Of a stretch of 13,774 nucleotides of DNA, positions 1-7,424 are shown piece by piece. The number at the start of each line of letters is the position of its first letter. Within the stretch, counting starts at the first letter, position 1. This DNA comes from Bdellovibrionales bacterium (GTDB taxonomy: Bacteria; Bdellovibrionota; JAFGOL01), in contig JAKLHL010000019.1 of the NCBI GenBank assembly GCA_022710165.1, forward strand, positions 1-13,774. The letters run 5' to 3'. Below the pieces are notes generated by a model, which searched no databases, was not told where the DNA came from, and worked only from the letters and a program-made list of their open reading frames with translations. The position numbers were made by a program, and so were the translations under genes.

Positions 1-1821
1 TGGTTCATTACCGTCTATTATTGCAGACCTCAGTCCGTTCATAGGATCTGTATCGTCCAAGTCCAAGGGCCTTTCTTCTTTCTTTACGCCCGAGTACAAC
101 TTAACATATTCCAGAGCGGACACATCGTGCCCCAATATAACGCCCATGGACATCAGCGCCGACCTCATCTTATCAGAAGAAGGATTGACTATGGCAAGGT
201 TCAGCCCCGAGTTTAACGCCATGGCAAGGAACATCTGGTTAAGGTTCTCCCTTTCCGGCAGGCCGTAAGAGATATTGCTTACCCCAAGCACCGTGCATAA
301 ATGCAGCCTCTTTCTTACCAACTCAAGAGTCCTTATTGTCTCTAAAGCATCCTTCTGGTTGGATGACAGCGATAATGTTAAAGCATCTATGATAAGGTCC
401 TTTGTGTTGAACCCGGCTTTTTTTGCGGAAGCTTTAAGCCTTGAGGCCAGCTTCAATCTGCCTTCTGCTTTTGTTGGTATGCCTTTCTCGTCCATTGCAA
501 GACCTATGACACAGGCACCGTACCTTTTTGCAAGTTTAAAAATAGCGGTCGATTTTTTTAAATCAGCGGTCGTTGAATTTATAAGTAGTTTACCGCCGTA
601 GTTCCTCAAGGCGGCCTCTATTACACTGTCGTCAGAGGAATCGGCACAAAGAGGCATATCGAACGCCCCGCTTAGAAGATTAAAGGACCTTTTTATCAGG
701 GCCTTTTGGTCAGCGCCGGCCACCCCCATATTAACATCAAGGATATCAGCCCCGCTCTTTATTTGAGCCCTTGCAGATTCAAGGACGCTGTCAAAATTAA
801 GGGACTTTAGTTCCTCTATCATCTTTTTTCTGTTGGTAGGGTTTATCCTTTCGCCTATGACAGCGCACCTTAGTCCATCACCTATGGTAACGACCCTGCT
901 GCCAGAAGATAAATATGTGCCTTCCTTTATCCTGACTTTCTTTAAGGGTACTTTCCTTGATAGTGTCTTTTTAAGAGCACTTATGTATTCCGGAGTGGTA
1001 CCGCAGCAGCCTCCAAAGATCCTTGCACCGCTCTTTATCCATTCGTCCAAAGAGCCTGTAAAATCCTTGATGCAAAAGTGCTGGTCACCTACACCGGCGT
1101 TAGGATTCACTATCAATGGTTTAGAACTATGCTCGCCCATCCTTCTGAGTATGTCGCCCATACTGTCGGGGCCGACGGAACAATTCACACCTATGAAGGA
1201 AACATCCGTGGCGTCAAAGCTTACAGCAAAGGCCTCTGGCGTATTGTTAAGCAGGGTCCTCCCGTTAGCATCAAAAGTAAGACAAACGCCTACTGGAAGT
1301 TTGCAAAGGTCCCTTATCGCTATGTAGGCAGCCTTTGCCTCCCTTATATCGCTCATGGTCTCTATCACGAATATATCGGTACCTTCATCCAGTATTATCC
1401 TGACCTGCTCGCTGAAGATAGAGATCAGTTCTTCCATGTCTGCCCCGCCTAGCGGAGGGAGCAGTCTTCCTGTAGGTCCTATGCTTGCGGCACAAAGGGC
1501 ATCCTTTTTATTTGAAAGTTTTATTGCTTTCCTTACGCACCTTATTGCTGTTCTATTTACATCCTCTATCCTGTTATCAAGTCCCCACTCTCCAAGTTTG
1601 GTCCTTGTAGCGCCGAAAGTGCTTGCCACGACGTAATCTGAGCCTGCCTCATAGTAAGACCTGTGTAACTTGACGTAAACTTCTGGGTCATCAAGAAGAA
1701 GCTGTTCCGGGCATATGCCTTTCTTTAACGCACCCATCCTCATCAGCTCAGTGCCCGTAGCACCGTCCGATATAAGGAATTTTTTGTTCTTCAGTAATTT
1801 ATTGAAGCTGTTAATATCCAT
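1..1821 (-). CDS. metH: Cobalamin-dependent methionine synthase MetH, N-terminal 607 residues (3' end outside window)
   Basis: Transfers a methyl group from methyltetrahydrofolate via cobalamin to homocysteine, giving methionine, in the cytoplasm. The reading frame is open from an ATG at 1821 to the window edge. The homocysteine-binding domain spans about residues 10-290, with SDGATGTEL near 18 and the three zinc-ligand cysteines C214 (GVNCS) and C272/C273 (GGCCG), matching the family pattern. The pterin-binding domain starts at IGERINPTN (about 322) and runs to about 580, with a typical LGVSNISYGLP segment near 512. The cobalamin-binding domains must lie beyond the window, so whether this is a short MetH without the reactivation domain cannot be told. 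It is last of four genes in the operon as seen, 13 nt after the thioredoxin/CcdA gene; a GAGG about 11 nt upstream is the likely SD. No cobalamin riboswitch fits in the gap. Identification is firm. Confidence 0.94.
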   Translation of the reverse strand, partial: MDINSFNKLLKNKKFLISDGATGTELMRMGALKKGICPEQLLLDDPEVYVKLHRSYYEAGSDYVVASTFGATRTKLGEWGLDNRIEDVNRTAIRCVRKAIKLSNKKDALCAASIGPTGRLLPPLGGADMEELISIFSEQVRIILDEGTDIFVIETMSDIREAKAAYIAIRDLCKLPVGVCLTFDANGRTLLNNTPEAFAVSFDATDVSFIGVNCSVGPDSMGDILRRMGEHSSKPLIVNPNAGVGDQHFCIKDFTGSLDEWIKSGARIFGGCCGTTPEYISALKKTLSRKVPLKKVRIKEGTYLSSGSRVVTIGDGLRCAVIGERINPTNRKKMIEELKSLNFDSVLESARAQIKSGADILDVNMGVAGADQKALIKRSFNLLSGAFDMPLCADSSDDSVIEAALRNYGGKLLINSTTADLKKSTAIFKLAKRYGACVIGLAMDEKGIPTKAEGRLKLASRLKASAKKAGFNTKDLIIDALTLSLSSNQKDALETIRTLELVRKRLHLCTVLGVSNISYGLPERENLNQMFLAMALNSGLNLAIVNPSSDKMRSALMSMGVILGHDVSALEYVKLYSGVKKEERPLDLDDTDPMNGLRSAIIDGNEP

Positions 1822-1834
1822 TTATTGAAAAACC

Positions 1835-3073
1835 TCATCGCACCAGAATGTTAGGATAGAATATCAGGAGCGCTCCAAGTATCAGCATCAACGCACCGCT
1901 GATGAACTTAAAGAGCTTTCCGTGTTTTTCTGTGAACTTGTAGTGTCCCATAGTATAAGCAAACACAGCGACTATTATAGCCAAAGGTACAACATAAAGT
2001 ACGTTATAAAGGCCTATGTACATATAGGTCTCAAACGGAGGCAGCCCCCTTAAAGAGAGTATCCTCGTGTATATCGCTGGAAGCCCAACGGTACATCCAA
2101 GCTCTATGAAGTTAACAAAGACCGCCAACGCTATCGTGCCCAGTATTGCAAGGGTCTTGTTCCCTTCGTTCATTATCTTCCTGGACTTTGCATAGAGTTT
2201 TGGCTTCGCTGACTCTGGTATCATAAGGGAAACGCCTTGTTTGAAAAAGAAAAGCTCCTTGATGTTTATAAGGCCCATTATTATAGCTACAGCCCCTAGA
2301 ACTATCGTTATCAGTTTTGAATATCCGATAACAAGGAATATGTTCACCCATGCCGTCATGAACATGAAGTAGACCACGGCGGATGCTGCTACAAAAGTAG
2401 CTCCAAGGAATATGATCTTTTTTCTGCTCCCTGCATAGACCATAAGGCCCAAAAGGAACATCAAGACCCACATTGCACATGGATTTAGTCCGTCGAGGAA
2501 GCCCATATATACCGTAAGTGCAGGGATAGAAATGGTGCTGACGTTTATGACGCCTATCATGGGTATGTTTATCTCGTTCTTTGGGCACGCATGCTCAACA
2601 CCCTTTAGTTCATTGATCTCTTCTATTATCGCCGCACAGGTCACATCCTTGGAAAAACCTACAAAGAACTTGTTACCTATAAAGAACGTCGGCACACCCT
2701 GCGGTTTAGTATCATATTGCTCTGCCACTTTCTTGAAATACCTGGCATTATCCTTGTTCTTTTTAACTTCATATTGAAATACGACAAGGTCAGGATCATC
2801 CTTTTTAAGTTTATCCAGGAACTCGTGGGCCTTTTTGCAGTGAGGACAATCGTACGAATAGAACAAATATAGATAGACCTTGCCTTCCGCATCACGCACT
2901 TTTTGTATCTTGTCAGGAAAAGGAGAGTCTTTCTTGATGAGCTCCTGCACCTCTACTTTAGAGAACTTCCCGCCCTCGACATTGCAAGGAGCTTGTTCCT
3001 TTTCCACACTGCAGACCTGTGCATAAGACGACAAGGAGAACGATAATAACGCCGACAATAATATTCTCTTCAT
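1835..3073 (-). CDS. Exported thioredoxin-like domain fused to a CcdA/DsbD-type transmembrane domain
   Basis: Probable membrane thiol-disulfide carrier moving reducing equivalents from the cytoplasm to the periplasm. A signal peptide (residues 1-18, cut at YA|Q) precedes a periplasmic thioredoxin-like domain (about 35-160) with redox motif CPHC at 76-79 and the cis-Pro loop GVPTF (P128). About six membrane helices follow (184-410). C199 (GLNPCA, first helix) and C327 (ELGCTVGLP, fourth helix) match the paired membrane cysteines of CcdA and DsbD. Four further cysteines (C21, C30, C146, C163) flank the thioredoxin fold. DsbD carries its thioredoxin domain at the C-terminus; here it is N-terminal, so the order is reversed. 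The ATG overlaps the stop of the binding-protein gene (ATGA), with AAGGA as SD at 3080-3084. The role (cytochrome c maturation, disulfide repair or metal resistance) cannot be chosen: no haem or cytochrome genes are nearby. Confidence 0.85.
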   Translation of the reverse strand: MKRILLSALLSFSLSSYAQVCSVEKEQAPCNVEGGKFSKVEVQELIKKDSPFPDKIQKVRDAEGKVYLYLFYSYDCPHCKKAHEFLDKLKKDDPDLVVFQYEVKKNKDNARYFKKVAEQYDTKPQGVPTFFIGNKFFVGFSKDVTCAAIIEEINELKGVEHACPKNEINIPMIGVINVSTISIPALTVYMGFLDGLNPCAMWVLMFLLGLMVYAGSRKKIIFLGATFVAASAVVYFMFMTAWVNIFLVIGYSKLITIVLGAVAIIMGLINIKELFFFKQGVSLMIPESAKPKLYAKSRKIMNEGNKTLAILGTIALAVFVNFIELGCTVGLPAIYTRILSLRGLPPFETYMYIGLYNVLYVVPLAIIVAVFAYTMGHYKFTEKHGKLFKFISGALMLILGALLIFYPNILVR

Positions 3074-4542
3074 TCTGCATCCTTAAGTTCTACGGGGCCT
3101 TCTGCTGACGGTATAAAATTCCTAAAACCGCCCTTTTCTGGTCTGGCCATGGCGTAGAATATATATCTTTGATAGAGCTGTACACCGCCGTTGGCAAGCA
3201 GCATTAGCTTTTGAGGTGTGGTGAACATAGGGTTCTCATCTATGCTGTAAAGCACAAGATCATAATCCTTGGTATGCCCGCTGTTGGCGACCGCCAGATA
3301 TTTTGAGTAAGGAAGTTTCTTTATCTTTAGCAGGAAGCCTGCAGCATAAAGCTGTTTCATAAGCTCCTGGGCTACAGCAAGCTCTTCCGGCATATCTGGT
3401 ACAAGTATGTTAAGAGGTATTTTCTCGGCTTTCTTTGCGCCTATAGCCTTAAGGAATTCCGTTACGGCTATCCTTGCATCAAAAGGCTTGTAGGGCCTGG
3501 TCTGGAACCTTTCAGGGAAAGCACAGCTTGCATAGAGGGACCTGCCGGAGTTTATCATGACGTTACCATCAAAGACCAGTTTTGAAAGTCTCTCCCTGTT
3601 AACTCCCTGAAGAAAAGCCTGCCTTACATCAACGTAAGAAAGATATTTTGAATATGGGCTGAAAAGCAGATATTGGTATGAGTATATCAGCCTCTTTGAT
3701 TTTTTATATGCTCCAGATTTAACATCCTTATTCTTAAGAAGCTTATAGGCTGAATAAGGCATCCTGTACGCAAGGTCCACAGATCCGTCGCTGAGGCCTG
3801 CAGCCCACATTGAGCTCGGCATGAACCTAAAATTGAGCTGGTCTATCTTTGGAAGACCGGTCCTCCAATAAGACTTGTTCTTGTAGAGTATTATCTGGGA
3901 CCTTGATTCTTTCTTGTCCCATATTTTCCAGTCCTTGAAATAGAAGGGCCCTGTGCCTATCGGATATTCTATAGCCCAGCTGCCAGCATCCTCAAAGTAA
4001 TTTCTCCTCGCTATATACGAGGTCCTGGCCAGCACCCTTTTGAACCTTTCAAAGAGCCACTTGTTCGGTATGTCTATGCCACCGACGTTGTACTTTACTA
4101 TGAACTTAACATCCCTCTGCCCAGAGACTTGCACATCCTTGATCATGTCCAACACGGCAGAAAGGGTCCTGGAGCTTTTAGTCCTCCTGATAGAGAACAC
4201 CACGTCCTGAGGGGTAAGCTCGTTGCCGTCGTGAAAGTATATACCAGGCCTTAATCTGCAGCTTATCGCCATGTCCGCGTTAGTCTCTACGTCCTCTGAG
4301 TATGAATCAACATTGCAATACTCGACCAGCGATTCCTTTGGGTTCCCGGAAGCGTCAGCCTCATATAATGTATCGTATATCTGTTTCCTTATATCGTCCA
4401 AATGAGGAGGCAGGCTTTCATGCGGATCAAGCTCCCACATGGAGACTATATCCTTTTGTCCTGTGCAGACCACGGCCCGCCTTTGTGCATACAGGCCCGT
4501 AGATAAAAAGACCAGCAACAGTACTTTAAAGGACTGTCTCAT
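3070..4542 (-). CDS. Family-5 extracellular solute-binding protein (oligopeptide/dipeptide-binding type)
   Basis: Periplasmic binding protein of the SBP_bac_5 type, which normally captures peptides, nickel or similar ligands for an ABC importer. A signal peptide (1-19, cut at YA|Q) is followed by the expected family layout: an N-terminal lobe with CRLRPGIYFHDGNELTPQDVVFS (residues 95-117), where a predicted-to-bind substrate lobe begins, IGTGPFYFKDW near 195, and the distal lobe DVRQAFLQGVNRERL near 305. The length of 490 residues is normal. Four cysteines (26, 76, 95, 340) lie in the exported part, which could be substrates of the thiol-redox protein encoded next. No permease or ATPase gene is in view, so it is an orphan binding protein here. 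It starts 2 nt after the ppiD-like stop with no close SD, so translational coupling is likely. The ligand cannot be predicted. Confidence 0.85.
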   Translation of the reverse strand: MRQSFKVLLLVFLSTGLYAQRRAVVCTGQKDIVSMWELDPHESLPPHLDDIRKQIYDTLYEADASGNPKESLVEYCNVDSYSEDVETNADMAISCRLRPGIYFHDGNELTPQDVVFSIRRTKSSRTLSAVLDMIKDVQVSGQRDVKFIVKYNVGGIDIPNKWLFERFKRVLARTSYIARRNYFEDAGSWAIEYPIGTGPFYFKDWKIWDKKESRSQIILYKNKSYWRTGLPKIDQLNFRFMPSSMWAAGLSDGSVDLAYRMPYSAYKLLKNKDVKSGAYKKSKRLIYSYQYLLFSPYSKYLSYVDVRQAFLQGVNRERLSKLVFDGNVMINSGRSLYASCAFPERFQTRPYKPFDARIAVTEFLKAIGAKKAEKIPLNILVPDMPEELAVAQELMKQLYAAGFLLKIKKLPYSKYLAVANSGHTKDYDLVLYSIDENPMFTTPQKLMLLANGGVQLYQRYIFYAMARPEKGGFRNFIPSAEGPVELKDAE

Positions 4543-4544
4543 GG

Positions 4545-5744
4545 TTATTGTTCTTGCTCACTCCTAAAGCTGGAGGCCAGCGCCGGAGAATATTTAACCT
4601 TGCTTGCCCAGCTCTTTTTCAGTTCATTAAGATAAGAGATATATTCCTGGCTTCCCCTTTTTGTCGCGAACTCGTTCTTGTATGATCTAAAATCCTTGCT
4701 CTTAACGTTGAAGTTGTCTTCCTGTACCTGTCTTACTGAGACAATATAAGAAGCTCCTGCCACCTGTCTTGAATATAGCCTGCCCTTCTTAAGGCCAAAG
4801 GCCCATACGACATCGTTGGCGTTTGAACCGGGAACTTTGTTAAGACCGGTCGATGAACGAGAGAACAAGCCGGAGTCCTGGACACTCTGTTTGAAGAGGG
4901 AAGCGGCCCTTGATATGTCCGTCATCTTTAAGGCTTCAGCGGTACGCACCTCTGCAAGCTCATCCTGCTTCTTCCTCAATATAAGAGTTCTGGCTATGTC
5001 CTCTTTTACGTCGTCGAATAACTGGACCTTGCCTTCCTTCTTGAACTTTTCATTGTTAGCCGTAAAGTAACTCTCTGCCTCTTTCTTGCCATAAGACGAA
5101 AGGTACTTGTCTATTTCCTGTTTGCTGACCTGTGAAGCTGATAGTTCAGGTACTGTGACCTTGAACACAGACAGTGATATCTTTTCATTTTCCATCTTGT
5201 GCTGGGCCACCACTTCTTCATCGCTGGCTTTGCCAGATGTAGCTATCAGGTCCCTTAACTTGTTCCTTACGAGCTCGTCCCTCTGCATCTTCTCGAACTC
5301 TTGAGGGCTGGTCCTGTTATAATTAAGTATGGTCTTGTAATATTCCATATCGAACCTGCCGTTCTTCTGGAAATAAGGGACAGAGGCTATTGCGTCCCTG
5401 AGCTCCTCTTTAGGTACATCTATCTTGTTGTTCTCAGCCTCTTTGGATATTATCCTTTCAAATATCATCTCCTGGAGTATCCTTCCCCTGATGTTGAACG
5501 ACTCCAGCATCTTTTCATCTAAAGCCCCGCCGAACTGCCTTCTGTAACGTTCCATGACGCTCCTGTATCTGGACAGGAATTCACCCATTTTAACCGTTTC
5601 GCCGCCGACCTTTGCGGCCCAAGTCTGTCCGCCAGCTGACTGTCTAGAAGAATAACCAAAGAAAAACGCAAGCCCGACTATGACCACAACTATGATGGCC
5701 ATTACCAGCCAGTGCTGAGAGTTCCTTCTTAGTACGTTAAGCAT
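4545..5744 (-). CDS. PpiD/SurA-like membrane-anchored periplasmic chaperone lacking the parvulin domain
   Basis: Probable periplasmic folding factor anchored in the cytoplasmic membrane. One N-terminal transmembrane helix (about 12-30) follows a short basic cytoplasmic tail, as in PpiD. A SurA N-terminal-like chaperone region spans about 40-180 (KVGGETVKMGEFLSRYR, then helices through the QEMIFERIISKEAE stretch). At about 225-260 the sequence passes straight from the ESYFTANNEKFKKEGKVQL helix/strand to FDDVKEDIARTLILRKKQ, which in PpiD lies after the parvulin prolyl-isomerase domain. No parvulin motif is present, and at 399 residues the protein is much shorter than E. coli PpiD (623). It has no cysteine. 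It is first in the minus-strand operon, with an excellent SD (AAGGGGGG, 5750-5757). Chaperone activity without isomerase activity is my inference. Confidence 0.78.
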   Translation of the reverse strand: MLNVLRRNSQHWLVMAIIVVVIVGLAFFFGYSSRQSAGGQTWAAKVGGETVKMGEFLSRYRSVMERYRRQFGGALDEKMLESFNIRGRILQEMIFERIISKEAENNKIDVPKEELRDAIASVPYFQKNGRFDMEYYKTILNYNRTSPQEFEKMQRDELVRNKLRDLIATSGKASDEEVVAQHKMENEKISLSVFKVTVPELSASQVSKQEIDKYLSSYGKKEAESYFTANNEKFKKEGKVQLFDDVKEDIARTLILRKKQDELAEVRTAEALKMTDISRAASLFKQSVQDSGLFSRSSTGLNKVPGSNANDVVWAFGLKKGRLYSRQVAGASYIVSVRQVQEDNFNVKSKDFRSYKNEFATKRGSQEYISYLNELKKSWASKVKYSPALASSFRSEQEQ

Positions 5745-5749
5745 ATGAT

Positions 5750-5757
5750 CCCCCCTT
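5750..5757 (-). promoter_or_regulatory. Strong ribosome binding site of the ppiD-like gene
   Basis: On the minus strand this reads AAGGGGGG, five bases upstream of the ATG at 5744. It is the strongest SD-like site of the envelope operon and fixes the start of the first gene. Confidence 0.75.
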
Positions 5758-5770
5758 AGTGTGTATTACT

Positions 5771-5796
5771 AGTATAAGGGTTTAGCATATTGTCAT
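5771..5796 (-). promoter_or_regulatory. Tentative promoter of the ppiD-sbp-trx-metH operon
   Basis: On the minus strand TATACT (5776-5771) is a good -10 and would start transcription about 20 nt before the ATG at 5744. The only -35-like hexamer, ATGACA at 5796-5791, is just 14 bp away, too short for a standard sigma70 promoter, so either the -35 is degenerate or another sigma factor or activator is used. The -10 overlaps an 8-bp palindrome, TACTAGTA, at 5767-5774. Weak call. Confidence 0.25.
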
Positions 5797-5823
5797 TATC
5801 CTAACAAGATATTAAAAAAGATA

Positions 5824-5852
5824 TTGCTATGCGGCCACCGTCCAAATATTAT
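5824..5852 (+). promoter_or_regulatory. Sigma70-like promoter of the S41 protease gene
   Basis: TTGCTA (5824-5829), a 17-bp spacer and TATTAT (5847-5852) match -35 and -10 consensus elements well. The predicted start near 5859 leaves a leader of about 23 nt carrying the SD at 5869-5875, which agrees with the ATG at 5882. Confidence 0.6.
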
Positions 5853-5868
5853 ATCCTACAGATCCAAT

Positions 5869-5875
5869 GGGGAGG
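5869..5875 (+). promoter_or_regulatory. Ribosome binding site that decides the protease start
   Basis: GGGGAGG lies six bases before the ATG at 5882. An in-frame ATG at 5867 overlaps this SD and has none of its own, so the downstream ATG is the better start. Confidence 0.75.
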
Positions 5876-5881
5876 TTTACC

Positions 5882-7285
5882 ATGATAAGGGGTTTTAGGA
5901 TATATTTCGCGATCATGATCTTTGCTGCTGTAGTAGGCGGCTTCGTTGCTGGAGCATACATAACGTCGGCGGTAGAGGCAAAGCCTGCTGATAAATATGA
6001 GAAGCTATCACTGTTCACCAAGGTACTTCACATACTTGAGACCACCTACGTTGAGGACGTTGATGTAAAAAAACTGATCTACGGCGGTATAAAGGGAATG
6101 CTCGAGGAACTGGACCCTCATTCCGCTTTCCTTAATCCAGAGGATTATAAAGAGATGAAAGAGAGCACTACCGGCGAGTTCGGCGGTGTAGGAATAGAAA
6201 TAACAAAAAGGGATAACATCATCACCGTAATAACACCCATAGAGGACACCCCTGCCTGGAATTCCGGGCTAAGGTCCATGGACAAGATAATAAAGATCAA
6301 CGACGAATCTACCGCCGAGATGGACCTTCAGACAGCCGTCTCCAAGATGAGAGGAGCACCCGGCACCAAGGTAAAGATAACTGTTGCAAGGGACGGATCA
6401 CAAAAGCCGATAGACTTCACCATAATAAGAAAGGTCATAAAGATAGTCTCTGTAAAGACGACACTACTGCCTGATGATTTCGGTTATCTGAGGGTGTCTA
6501 CCTTCAACGAGAACACGGTCTCTGACCTTAAGAAAGGCATAAGCAAACTTGAGAAACAGACCAAGGGCGGCAAGCTGAAAGGTGTGTTGATGGACCTTAG
6601 GAACAATCCAGGAGGCCTTTTGGACCAGGCTGTAGGCGTTGTTGACATATTCCTGGACAATGGTGCGATAGTCAGCGTAAGAGCAAAGGACAAAGAGAAA
6701 AAAATAATAGAGTATGCAAAGCCTGACAGTGGTTACCTAAAGGACATACCTATAGTCGTTCTAGTGAACCAGGCTTCTGCAAGCGCCTCAGAGATCGTCG
6801 CTGGAGCTTTACAGGATAACAATAGAGGTGTCATAGTGGGCCAAAAGACCTTCGGAAAAGGTTCTGTCCAGACCCTTGTTGAGCTGGACGACAAATCTGC
6901 GATAAAGTACACGATAGCAAGGTACTATACACCTAACGGAAGGTCCATTCAGGCCACTGGTATAGAGCCTGACGTGAACATACTTCAGATAGACCCTAAA
7001 GTAATGGAAGAAGAAAAGATATTGGAAGAAGATGCCCAGGATAAGTACAGTGAGGCTAATCTTTCAGGGCATTTTGAGAATGAGAACGGTGATGAGAATT
7101 CATCACTGATAGAGAAACTTTATGACCGTGCAGAAAAAGGCCTAAAGAAAAAGATGAAAAAGCAGGACATAAAAAAGATAGTTGACCTTGAGTATGACTA
7201 TCAGGCCGCACAGGCATATAACTACTTGAAAGTATACGCCATAGGCAAAGAAAAGAGGGCCGCCAACAGCGATAACAATAATTAA
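5882..7285 (+). CDS. S41 family C-terminal processing peptidase (CtpA/CtpB type)
   Basis: Membrane-anchored serine protease facing the periplasm; relatives trim C-termini of envelope proteins or act in regulated proteolysis. Counting from the ATG at 5882 (467 residues): an N-terminal membrane helix at about 6-30, an S41 N-terminal helical region (LETTYVEDVDVKKL, ELDPHSAFL), a PDZ domain at about 98-185 (FGGVGIEI, APGTKVKITV), then the catalytic core with LMDLRNNPGGLL near 236. The expected triad is visible: Ser301 in QASASASEI, Lys326 and Gln330 in FGKGSVQ, with CtpB-like spacing. A charged lysine/glutamate-rich C-terminal tail follows from about 373. It is transcribed divergently from the envelope operon from a shared 137-nt region and has its own promoter and SD. 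Substrates are unknown; ctpA or ctpB would be a guess as a symbol. Confidence 0.93.
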   Translation: MIRGFRIYFAIMIFAAVVGGFVAGAYITSAVEAKPADKYEKLSLFTKVLHILETTYVEDVDVKKLIYGGIKGMLEELDPHSAFLNPEDYKEMKESTTGEFGGVGIEITKRDNIITVITPIEDTPAWNSGLRSMDKIIKINDESTAEMDLQTAVSKMRGAPGTKVKITVARDGSQKPIDFTIIRKVIKIVSVKTTLLPDDFGYLRVSTFNENTVSDLKKGISKLEKQTKGGKLKGVLMDLRNNPGGLLDQAVGVVDIFLDNGAIVSVRAKDKEKKIIEYAKPDSGYLKDIPIVVLVNQASASASEIVAGALQDNNRGVIVGQKTFGKGSVQTLVELDDKSAIKYTIARYYTPNGRSIQATGIEPDVNILQIDPKVMEEEKILEEDAQDKYSEANLSGHFENENGDENSSLIEKLYDRAEKGLKKKMKKQDIKKIVDLEYDYQAAQAYNYLKVYAIGKEKRAANSDNNN

Positions 7286-7287
7286 AA

Positions 7288-7334
7288 GATAATTTAGCAT
7301 ATAAGACAACAGAAAAAAGCTAGCTAAAATTATC
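7288..7334 (+). terminator. AT-rich hairpin downstream of the protease gene, possible terminator
   Basis: GATAATTTAGC (7288-7298) pairs with GCTAAAATTATC (7323-7334), leaving one bulged A and a 24-nt loop. Past one mismatch, AAA before the stem can pair with TTT at 7336-7338. It lies 2 nt after the protease stop. The stem is AT-rich and the T run after it is short, so it may be a weak terminator or an mRNA 3' stabilising stem. Confidence 0.4.
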
Positions 7335-7385
7335 CTTTGTTAATAATAACTTATGTTTAGGTTTTTGAAAAAAGTATAAACAACC

Positions 7386-7415
7386 TTGCTCCAGCTACAG
7401 TGCCATTGATATAAT
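7386..7415 (+). promoter_or_regulatory. Extended -10 promoter directly in front of the exported ankyrin-like gene
   Basis: TTGCTC (7386-7391), an 18-bp spacer and a perfect TATAAT (7410-7415) preceded by TG at 7407-7408 form an extended -10 promoter. Transcription should begin near 7421-7423, only 2-4 nt before the ATG at 7425, and no SD exists between. This predicts a nearly leaderless mRNA. Confidence 0.65.
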
Positions 7416-7424
7416 TACCCTATT

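Noticed and set aside
275..1636. Several plus-strand open frames of 93-164 codons
   Set aside because: All lie antisense to metH, which has an uninterrupted frame with zinc and pterin motifs.
1822..1834. Cobalamin riboswitch in front of metH
   Set aside because: Only 13 nt separate metH from the upstream gene and no such structure fits.
2112..2588. A 158-codon minus-strand frame inside the thioredoxin/CcdA gene
   Set aside because: It overlaps the membrane domain in another frame, and its cysteine- and arginine-rich product is typical of a frame shadow.
5867..5881. Upstream in-frame ATG as the protease start
   Set aside because: It overlaps the GGGGAGG SD that serves the ATG at 5882 and would leave a leader of only about 8 nt from the predicted promoter.
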